Program-made: the position numbers and the translations under genes
Assembly: GCA_030838885.1 (NCBI GenBank)
Contig: JAUZEU010000227.1
Location: 1-5,529 of the forward strand
Direction: 5' to 3'
DNA from: Bryobacterales bacterium
GTDB lineage: Bacteria > Acidobacteriota > Terriglobia > Bryobacterales > Bryobacteraceae
Length of the DNA: 5,529 bases
Part shown: positions 1 to 5,394 of the stretch, piece by piece
Layout: each line of letters begins with the position of its first letter
Position numbering within the stretch: the first letter of the stretch is position 1
The notes under the pieces: model-generated
The model's database searches: none
The model's input: only the letters and a program-made list of their open reading frames with translations
Told to the model about the DNA's origin: nothing

Positions 1-1248
1 AGGGCGGATAAGACGCACGGCGAGACCCGCATACTGCGCGATATAGCCAAACACAAGCATGGCCGGTGAACCATAGAAGGCATTCAGCACTCCGCGGTTC
101 CACAGGTGAATTAACCCAATACCCAGAACGGTGGGGGGCAGCGCGAAAAGGAACAGTGACGCGAACCCGACTGCCGGTCCAGAGGACAACGCACGCCTCT
201 GCACGCCCCAGGCCAGCACGAAGCCCAGTATGGTGAGCGCTCCGGCAGAAACGCCCGAATACAGCAGACCGCGGAACAAGCTAAACCGCGATTCAGAGTA
301 TGCGCGGCCGATGTCGGTTATTTGAGCGCCGGAGAGCAGAATCGCAAGAGGCGCAAGAACAGCGCCGCAGACGAAGGTCCCGGCGGCAACAAAGGCGGGC
401 CAGCGGTAACGCCCCAGGGGGAAAGATAAATTGTTCGCGCCTGACGCCCGGGAAGGCGCCTGATCGCCTTTCACGTACCGTGCCTCAATTGCAATGATCA
501 CGAGCACCACCATCGCCATTGGCGCAGCCGCGGCGGTGGCGGCCGCGAAATCGTATGAAGCCGAAAAACGGGTAAAGCTAAGCACGGGGAAAGTATCGTA
601 CCGGAGATATTGCGGCACGGTGAATTCACCCGCTGCCATTACGAAGGCCAGTATGCCGCCGAACAGAATGCCCGGAACCGCAAGGGGGAGCGAGATTCGC
701 CGCAGTACCAGGGCCCAGTCTCCGGCAAGGCGGCCCGCTTCTTCGAGACGGGCCGGAACGGCTTTCAGACTGACTATCGTGAGCAGCATCGGGACCGGCG
801 CGAACGTAAGAGTCAATACCCAAAGGCAGCCTGGCAACCCGACGAAGAGTGCCGATGCCGATTCGCCGAATGACGCGCCCGCCACATGAGACAGCGCTCC
901 CGTCCTGCCGAAGACCCGGAACCACGATATTGCGACAACGTAAGGGGGAAGAAGCAGTGGCAGCGTGAACAACGCCGCCAGGGGAACCCGAAGAGGCAGA
1001 TCGGTCTTACCGAAGAGCAAGCCGAGCGGCATTCCCAGTGCCATAGAAAACAGGGACGTCAGAGATGCAAGTAAGAGAGTCTTCACCATCAACCGCCATG
1101 CGGAGGTGTGCCCGGCTAGCTCCCGGTAGTGAACCAGGCTGAGCGACCCTCCTGACGAGATGCTTTCGACGAGCATCAGCGCAACCGGCAGGAGTCCAAT
1201 GAACACGAGGGCACCCACCGCCACCCAGAGCGCGAGGCGCCCGGACAC
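1..1248 (-). CDS. ABC importer permease, FbpB/ThiP-like two-module type (3' end beyond window)
   Basis: Inner-membrane permease of a ferric-iron-type ABC importer, forming the channel for the substrate delivered by the binding protein encoded just upstream. Translating the minus strand from 1248 to 1 gives 416 codons without a stop; the end lies outside the window. Hydrophobic stretches recur at about residues 5-30, 55-75, 88-110, 130-157, 188-212, 236-256, 283-305, 325-350, 358-382 and 396-412. The cytoplasmic EAA loop that contacts the ATPase is visible at 168-188 (LEEAG, then ISLP). After a linker near 257-278 a second membrane module begins; its own EAA loop would fall just past the edge. 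This fused two-module form is typical of FbpB/AfuB permeases of roughly 500-560 residues. The GTG start shares one base with the binding-protein stop (TAGTG), which indicates translational coupling. Another in-frame GTG at 1263 is possible, and neither has a clear ribosome-binding site. The substrate cannot be told from the permease. Confidence 0.92.
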   Translation of the reverse strand, partial: MSGRLALWVAVGALVFIGLLPVALMLVESISSGGSLSLVHYRELAGHTSAWRLMVKTLLLASLTSLFSMALGMPLGLLFGKTDLPLRVPLAALFTLPLLLPPYVVAISWFRVFGRTGALSHVAGASFGESASALFVGLPGCLWVLTLTFAPVPMLLTIVSLKAVPARLEEAGRLAGDWALVLRRISLPLAVPGILFGGILAFVMAAGEFTVPQYLRYDTFPVLSFTRFSASYDFAAATAAAAPMAMVVLVIIAIEARYVKGDQAPSRASGANNLSFPLGRYRWPAFVAAGTFVCGAVLAPLAILLSGAQITDIGRAYSESRFSLFRGLLYSGVSAGALTILGFVLAWGVQRRALSSGPAVGFASLFLFALPPTVLGIGLIHLWNRGVLNAFYGSPAMLVFGYIAQYAGLAVRLIRP

Positions 1249-2294
1249 TACTGGCCGGCCCACTGCTTAAGCGCCGGCTGAAGTTCCCGCATTTTTGCCG
1301 CGACCTTCCGGTAATCCACTTTCATGGTTTTAATCGCTTCCAGTGGCTTGAGCTCAGCCGGGACGGCTACACCGGGGTGAAGCGGAATCTGCGCGCAATC
1401 AGCGAACGCAAGTTTGCGCTCCGTCTCTTTACTCAGGAGGTAGTCGATCAGGCGCCGGGCCGTTTCCGGGTGTGGCGCACTGGCGATCATCATCACCGCA
1501 TTCGGCAGAATCAGCATGCCGATTTGGGAGTCTCCCTGATCGGGGAGGACCATCGTGACGGGCTTGCCCTGACGGATCCGGCTCACCGCGTCATCGGTGT
1601 CGGCGAGGCCAAAAGCGAATTCCCCGGATGCCACCATGTCGGCAGTTTCTCCATTACCCGTTGAGAGCCTCACTCCGTTGCTCTTGAGCCCGTTGAGAAA
1701 CTGGTTGCCTTTCTCGTCGCCCCACGCGGCGAAGAGAGCGGAGATGTACGCGGTGGTAGTTCCAAACAGGGGGTTCGCAATCACGCCGCGACCCTTGAAA
1801 CGGGAATCCGTGTAGGTGAGGACCGAATCGGGAACCGACGGGAGGTGCTGGTTCCTGTTGACGATCATGACTCGTCCGCGGGCCGAGAAGCCGGTCCAGT
1901 GACCATCCGGATCTTTGAAATCGGCGGGAATGCCGGTCGCAGCCTCAGATACGTACGGAGCTGTGATGCCCTGCTGCTTCAAAGCCTCCGCGCGAATCGG
2001 CTCATTGGCCCAGTAAACGTCGGCCTGGGCGTTTTGTTTCTCCGCAATAAGGCGGTTCACGACGCCCGTGCTCTTTGCCTCTTCCGTGTCATATACCGCG
2101 CGCACGGTAATCCCGCTGTCACGTTCGAAATCCTTTAGAACCGGTTCGGAGAAGACTTGGTCCTCGCTGACATAAACCGTCACCGTTTTGGAGGATCCGC
2201 CTCCGCATGCTGCCGAACAGAGCGCAATCGCCGCAGTCACCGCGCGGTAAAGGTGAAATCGTCGAAATAGGTTACGCTGTCCGCCTTGGTCCAT
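1248..2294 (-). CDS. ABC importer substrate-binding lipoprotein, ferric-iron (AfuA/FbpA) type
   Basis: Periplasmic substrate-binding protein (348 aa) for the adjacent permease. The N-terminus has a basic stretch (R7, R11, R12, R17), a hydrophobic segment (about 18-29), then C30 followed by glycines and serines, as in a lipoprotein; the lipobox SAAC is weak because it lacks leucine at -3. The mature part follows the AfuA/COG1840 pattern: an opening strand VTVYVSED (38-45), ADVYWANEP (91-99), FSARGRVMIVNRN (136-148), NPLFGTTTAY (174-183), FGLADTDDAV (228-237) and a late AQIPLHPGV (301-309). The family binds Fe(III), but relatives carry thiamine, phosphonates or phosphoglycerate. The paired tyrosines that bind iron in FbpA are not evident; one Y183 lies in that region, so the ligand is open. 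ATG 2294 was chosen because AAGGA sits 7 nt upstream and it gives a normal signal peptide. It overlaps the preceding gene by 58 bp. GTG 2240 (GTGA overlap) would leave an 11-residue uncharged leader. Confidence 0.92.
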   Translation of the reverse strand: MDQGGQRNLFRRFHLYRAVTAAIALCSAACGGGSSKTVTVYVSEDQVFSEPVLKDFERDSGITVRAVYDTEEAKSTGVVNRLIAEKQNAQADVYWANEPIRAEALKQQGITAPYVSEAATGIPADFKDPDGHWTGFSARGRVMIVNRNQHLPSVPDSVLTYTDSRFKGRGVIANPLFGTTTAYISALFAAWGDEKGNQFLNGLKSNGVRLSTGNGETADMVASGEFAFGLADTDDAVSRIRQGKPVTMVLPDQGDSQIGMLILPNAVMMIASAPHPETARRLIDYLLSKETERKLAFADCAQIPLHPGVAVPAELKPLEAIKTMKVDYRKVAAKMRELQPALKQWAGQ

Positions 2295-2929
2295 AGCCCT
2301 ATCCTTCCCGCCGCGGAAAAGGCAGCGTCCTCTACAACAAACAGTTTTCGATTATTGAAATATACTGCCGCGACCGACCCGTCAAACACGACTTTCAGCT
2401 CGCTCCACGCTCTCTTCGGAACTGGCTGTTTGACTCCGTAACTCCGCGACGGCATGCCGCGTGGCGCGAGTGATGTCCGCTCGCCGCCCTGAACCTTATA
2501 GAGCACCACGTTGTTCTCAAGCGCGTTCGCCCGGACGATGTAGTAGTTGTCCCGATCCAGGTATCTCCAGACGATACCAGCGGCCTGATCCACCGTGCCC
2601 GATACAGGTTTGAAGCGTACGCTGACCTCACCGTCTTTGAAACTGACTCCGCGATAGACAGCAAGAGGAAATCGACCCGCGGTCCGGTCTGACGAAACCT
2701 GTGCCAGTACGTTAGGCGTGCTTGGCGCAGTTTCATCGACCATGATCTGCCAATTCGGCGCCCCGCCGGTCTTTGTCATGGCCGACTCCCACTTCGGTGC
2801 TAACAATCCGACGCGGTCGCGATCGAAGTTCACGACACGCTTGTTGTCCGAGCCGCTGGCGTGCGCGCTAAAAGACAGGAAAATGACCAGCAGGTAAATC
2901 ATTTTGCCGCCCGCACGCGCCGTTGGCAT
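2237..2929 (-). CDS. Secreted LamG/DUF1080-like concanavalin-fold protein (paralog 2)
   Basis: Exported protein of 230 residues with one concanavalin-like beta-sandwich of the LamG / DUF1080 (3-keto-disaccharide hydrolase, 'family 16 glycoside hydrolase-like') type. A signal peptide is seen: basic n-region (R5, K9), hydrophobic core 11-20, and AHA before a likely cut near 24. The domain runs from about 33 to 229. Its best-marked blocks are AAGIVWRYLDRDNYYIVRANALENNVVLYK (116-145) and a closing GRIGLWTKADSVTYFDDFTF (208-227). Both recur in the first gene of the cluster, so the two are paralogs. No GH16 ExDxE catalytic motif is visible, so sugar or surface binding is likelier than hydrolysis, but this is inference. 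The ATG at 2929 overlaps the ChrB-domain gene by 31 bp. An alternative ATG at 2902 makes an ATGA overlap with that gene's stop but leaves a 15-residue leader without basic residues. Neither start has a strong ribosome-binding site. Confidence 0.86.
   Translation of the reverse strand: MPTARAGGKMIYLLVIFLSFSAHASGSDNKRVVNFDRDRVGLLAPKWESAMTKTGGAPNWQIMVDETAPSTPNVLAQVSSDRTAGRFPLAVYRGVSFKDGEVSVRFKPVSGTVDQAAGIVWRYLDRDNYYIVRANALENNVVLYKVQGGERTSLAPRGMPSRSYGVKQPVPKRAWSELKVVFDGSVAAVYFNNRKLFVVEDAAFSAAGRIGLWTKADSVTYFDDFTFTAR
2302..2306 (-). promoter_or_regulatory. Ribosome-binding site of the ABC substrate-binding protein gene
   Basis: AAGGA on the minus strand (inside GGAAGGAT, 2308-2301) lies 7 nt before ATG 2294. 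It is embedded in the coding sequence of the preceding LamG-like gene and decides for the overlapping ATG over the internal GTG at 2240, which has no such site. Confidence 0.6.
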
Positions 2930-3327
2930 TCCGCATACAGGGCGTCATACATCGGGAACTCACGTTTCAGAAGTTCCTGATCCGTAAAGCCAAGAGTGCT
3001 GAAGCCGTGCGCGATCCACCTGAGACCTTCACCGGCAGCGTGAGGCTGGCCGGGGCTGGAGTCGGCTGCACGAACGATCTCCGCGAGCAGCCTTAGGGCC
3101 GGGTCGTGGAGCCCAAAGCGGTCGAGGAAGGCGTCGAATGAAACTGACTCGCCATGGTGCCCGAGATCGCAGCCGGACACGTCAAAAACCGTTCCGTCAG
3201 TGATTGCCGACCAGTCCGTGTCCTTCGGCAGAAACACAAAGGCCGGGTCCGAATCGATGAATCGCCGGATGAGCCATGGACAGGCGACCCGGTCGACTTT
3301 CGCCTTCTCTCGCGTAACCCACTTCAA
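2899..3327 (-). CDS. Free-standing chromate-resistance ChrB C-terminal domain protein (TTG start)
   Basis: Cytoplasmic protein of 142 residues, without signal peptide or membrane segment, that matches the ChrB C-terminal domain (Chrome_Resist family). The family signature opens the protein: KWVTREKAKVDRVACPWLIRRFID (2-25), with C16-P-W. It continues with FDVSGCDLGHHGESVSFDAFLDRFGLHDPALRLLAEIVRAAD (48-89), which holds C53, H57, H58 and E60 as possible metal or oxyanion ligands. Canonical ChrB has about 300 residues and an N-terminal regulatory half. Here that half is missing and the domain fills the whole gene. In ChrB proteins the domain is tied to chromate sensing or resistance, but its biochemical activity is not settled. 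No ChrA transporter is in the window. The start must be TTG: an in-frame TGA (the stop of the preceding gene) lies four codons upstream, no ATG or GTG lies between, and AAAGGGG sits 6 nt before it. The 12-bp gap places it in the operon. Confidence 0.9.
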   Translation of the reverse strand: MKWVTREKAKVDRVACPWLIRRFIDSDPAFVFLPKDTDWSAITDGTVFDVSGCDLGHHGESVSFDAFLDRFGLHDPALRLLAEIVRAADSSPGQPHAAGEGLRWIAHGFSTLGFTDQELLKREFPMYDALYAECQRRVRAAK

Positions 3328-3333
3328 CGCAGA

Positions 3334-3340
3334 CCCCTTT
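3334..3340 (-). promoter_or_regulatory. Ribosome-binding site for the TTG-started ChrB-domain gene
   Basis: On the minus strand AAAGGGG lies 6 nt before the TTG codon at 3327-3325 and begins at the last base of the TGA stop of the preceding gene. It supports the otherwise unusual TTG start and suggests that ribosomes finishing the upstream gene re-initiate here. Confidence 0.6.
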
Positions 3341-4644
3341 CACTGACCGCCGGCGCTGGCCAGGCTTGTCAGTAGTTCCTGCACCCTTTGTACGATGGCG
3401 GTTCTGGCCGCCGGATAGCCATCGGTAATCTGCGGTACAGTCCAGGCTTCGGGCGTGACATCTTTCACGGCAGCGCTGGCAGGCAAATCGCACGAAAGCG
3501 TGATTACGCGCTCCGCTCCCCGGACATCCGAAACGCCGACGGCTTGCGGCTTCCATTCCGAAACGTTCATACCTTCGGCAGTCAGAACACCTTGAATGTT
3601 CGCCGGGATTGCGTCATCAGGGTGGACACCGCGTGCGACCGCCCGCCAGGGCAGATTCTGTTCCGCGGCGAGCTTATTGAAGTTGGCTGCCGCGATTACG
3701 CTTTTCGCCGCCCCATGCTCGCACACGAACACAATAGGCCGGATCGGAGTTACCTGGGCATGACTTGGCTGCTTTCCCGTTTGATCGAGCGCCGCCCTGA
3801 ATCCCGCTGCAAGCGTGGACGCCTTGCCCTTTCCCCAATAATGGAGGAAGTAAATGGTGGGGTCGGAGCCGGTCATATGGTTGTGAATGGCAACGACGCT
3901 GACACCGTTCTTCCGCAACGCCTTCAGCACGGGCTGAACTTCGCTTTCGAGCATCGCCACATCTCCCGCGATCGCTGCATTCGCATCGGTTCCGGTGAAG
4001 GCAGCCCATGTGTTCAGGCCCATCCGCGCGTTGATGGGAGCGCCCATCTCCTTTACGCTAACGTCCTCACGCCCCACCGTTATTTTGTAAACACTGCCGT
4101 TTGTCTCACCCTCGTGCCCGACGATCTTCGCGATTGCCGCAGAATCGATTTGCAGTGCGGCCGGGGCGGCCGCGGTTGCCGGAGCGGGGCTGCCCATCAA
4201 TGCCAGTGCAGGCTTCAGCTTCCGGGCAAGTTCCTGGGCATCGCCATGACCATGTACGTGCATGTAGAAAATACGAGGCGTCTCGAAAAAGAAGTGATTA
4301 TGAAGCGCGGTTACTTCGAGGCCATTGTCCAGCAGCGCCGACATGACGGGATTCACTTCACTCTCAAGCAAAACAAGGTCGCCCATCATGACCTGCATGC
4401 CGCCTTGCCCTCTCGTCATTGCGACCCACCCGCCGAAGCCGAACGGAGTGGATGTGGCGACGCCGTCCACTGTAACTTTCAAATCGCTCCGGGGGATGTT
4501 CACCTTCAGGACGTTGTCTTTGAAATCACCTTTTTTATCGAGCGCTTTCAGGACCGCTGCGTATTGCGGAGGCAAGTCCTGAGCCAGTGCTGCGGCGGTG
4601 CACAGTGATGCTGCCAGAAATGCGGTTATGAGTTTACGTTGCAT
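3340..4644 (-). CDS. Secreted DUF1259-DUF1259-LMW phosphatase/arsenate-reductase-like fusion
   Basis: Exported fusion protein of 434 residues. Signal peptide: K4 and R3, hydrophobic 5-20, ALA before a likely cut at 21/22. Two DUF1259 (LppY/LpqO-type) domains follow, at about 24-150 and 166-290. Each has the same core, LESEVxPVxxAL then NGxxVxAxHNH: residues 93-117 with HNH 115-117 and H129, H131, H133, and residues 232-256 with HNH 254-256 and H268. The histidines suggest metal binding, but the family function is unknown. An A/P-rich linker (152-164) separates the domains. From about 302 to 427 lies a low-molecular-weight phosphatase/ArsC-like domain with VFVCEHGAAKS (305-315). The P-loop is CX5K rather than CX5R (C308, K314). 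C385 sits about where the second ArsC redox cysteine falls; a third is absent, and no DP general-acid motif is seen. Activity is therefore doubtful, and an oxyanion-binding role is possible. The start is firm: AGGAG lies 7 nt upstream and overlaps the previous stop. Confidence 0.9.
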   Translation of the reverse strand: MQRKLITAFLAASLCTAAALAQDLPPQYAAVLKALDKKGDFKDNVLKVNIPRSDLKVTVDGVATSTPFGFGGWVAMTRGQGGMQVMMGDLVLLESEVNPVMSALLDNGLEVTALHNHFFFETPRIFYMHVHGHGDAQELARKLKPALALMGSPAPATAAAPAALQIDSAAIAKIVGHEGETNGSVYKITVGREDVSVKEMGAPINARMGLNTWAAFTGTDANAAIAGDVAMLESEVQPVLKALRKNGVSVVAIHNHMTGSDPTIYFLHYWGKGKASTLAAGFRAALDQTGKQPSHAQVTPIRPIVFVCEHGAAKSVIAAANFNKLAAEQNLPWRAVARGVHPDDAIPANIQGVLTAEGMNVSEWKPQAVGVSDVRGAERVITLSCDLPASAAVKDVTPEAWTVPQITDGYPAARTAIVQRVQELLTSLASAGGQ

Positions 4645-4651
4645 AATTGAA

Positions 4652-4656
4652 CTCCT
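4652..4656 (-). promoter_or_regulatory. Ribosome-binding site of the DUF1259 fusion gene
   Basis: AGGAG on the minus strand, 7 nt before ATG 4644-4642, shares bases with the TAG stop of the preceding gene (4657-4655). This fixes the start and couples the two genes. Confidence 0.75.
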
Positions 4657-5290
4657 ACTGAACCGGCGAAACGGTCAAATCGTCAAAAGCGATCACGCTG
4701 TCGGCCTTCGTCCACAGGCCAACCTTCCCCGAGGCATACGTCTTGTCGGAAGCTGAGATGACCTGCTTGCCGTCAAAGTAGCAGGTGATCCGGTCACCTT
4801 TCGCTACGGCTCTAAGTGTATGCCACGTCCCGGATGTCACTTTGGTGTTGACAGCGGCGAACTGAAGGCGGTTTCCGTTCACCATCTTGTACAGACGAAC
4901 GTTGTTCTCAAGCGCGTTGGCACGCATGACGTAATAGCTTTTCGGATCGCGGAAGCGAAACACCAGGCCAATCCCCTGGTCTACTTTGCCTGATATGGCT
5001 TTGCCACGGATTGAAACGTCAAGGTCGCCATACTCTTCCTGATCTTTTATCAGAATGGGGAAGCGTGTATCGGTCGCGTCAGCATCGGTTTGAACGACGA
5101 CCTGCTTAGCGCCCGGCGCGTCTTCCATGCTCCTGACCATCCACTTACCTGGTGGACCGCCGCCGCTCGCATACGACGTCCAGCCGGACGGAGCGTTGCC
5201 AATCTCATCTCCGTGGAAGTCAGCAGTGATCTTTTGCTGGGCCGTCGCGGCCAGCGCGCAGAGGGCAAGTATTCCGGCCTGGATTTTCAT
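4655..5290 (-). CDS. Secreted LamG/DUF1080-like concanavalin-fold protein (paralog 1)
   Basis: First gene of the cluster, 211 residues. It has a signal peptide (K2, hydrophobic 4-15, ATA before a probable cut at 17/18), then one LamG / DUF1080-like beta-sandwich from about 22 to 208. The blocks shared with paralog 2 are KVDQGIGLVFRF (102-113), SYYVMRANALENNVRLYK (118-135) and GKVGLWTKADSVIAFDDLTV (188-207). The family includes 3-keto-disaccharide hydrolase-like and laminin-G-like lectin domains. No GH16 ExDxE catalytic motif is visible, so binding to sugar or to the cell surface is the safer guess. The frame stays open upstream to a GTG at 5461, but that stretch does not read like protein and would bury the signal peptide, so ATG 5290 was chosen. 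It has no clear ribosome-binding site. A 10-bp gap separates it from the next gene. Confidence 0.86.
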   Translation of the reverse strand: MKIQAGILALCALAATAQQKITADFHGDEIGNAPSGWTSYASGGGPPGKWMVRSMEDAPGAKQVVVQTDADATDTRFPILIKDQEEYGDLDVSIRGKAISGKVDQGIGLVFRFRDPKSYYVMRANALENNVRLYKMVNGNRLQFAAVNTKVTSGTWHTLRAVAKGDRITCYFDGKQVISASDKTYASGKVGLWTKADSVIAFDDLTVSPVQ

Positions 5291-5341
5291 ACAGCTGCAT
5301 TGTGGCAGCGCAATCTGAAGATTTCGTGTAAGCGATACCCA

Positions 5342-5363
5342 GGCTGAGCCGCTTCGCGAAGCG
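5342..5363. repeat. Two adjacent dyads in the operon leader
   Basis: GGCTGAGCC (5342-5350, arms GGCT/AGCC) shares a base with the perfect 14-bp palindrome CGCTTCGCGAAGCG (5350-5363). In RNA the latter could form a 5-bp stem with a CGCG loop, 52 bases before the first start codon. It could be a regulator site or a leader hairpin. There is no U-run after it, so it is not an intrinsic terminator. Confidence 0.4.
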
Positions 5364-5373
5364 CCCCGCGCCT

Positions 5374-5394
5374 CCGGTTTCAGCCGGTTTTCAG
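5374..5394. repeat. Tandem CCGGTTTCAG repeat
   Basis: CCGGTTTCAG (5374-5383) is followed at once by CCGGTTTTCAG (5384-5394), a direct repeat differing by one inserted T. With a unit of 10-11 bp, about one helical turn, it could be a double binding site for a regulator. This is only a suggestion from spacing. Confidence 0.35.

Noticed and set aside
131..1074. Several plus-strand open frames of 62-131 codons, and a 99-codon minus-strand frame at 626-925
   Set aside because: All overlap the continuous permease frame, which has regular membrane segments and an EAA loop. Their translations are low-complexity and basic.
2238..2240. GTG start of the binding protein in a GTGA overlap
   Set aside because: It lacks a ribosome-binding site and leaves only 11 uncharged residues before the lipid-anchor cysteine. 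ATG 2294 has AAGGA and a basic n-region.
3340..3736. Naming the C-terminal domain arsenate reductase (ArsC)
   Set aside because: The arginine of the P-loop, the third redox cysteine and the DP motif are missing, so the enzyme activity is not supported.
3388..4608. 406-codon open frame on the plus strand
   Set aside because: It lies wholly antisense to the DUF1259 fusion gene, which has a signal peptide, recognisable domains and a strong ribosome-binding site. The plus-strand translation is rich in R, H and C and shows no domain.
2237..5290. Calling the two LamG/DUF1080-like proteins GH16 glycoside hydrolases
   Set aside because: No ExDxE-type catalytic motif is visible in either, and only the beta-sandwich fold is supported.
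5350..5363. Intrinsic terminator at the 14-bp palindrome
   Set aside because: The possible stem is only 5 bp, and no run of T follows it on either strand.
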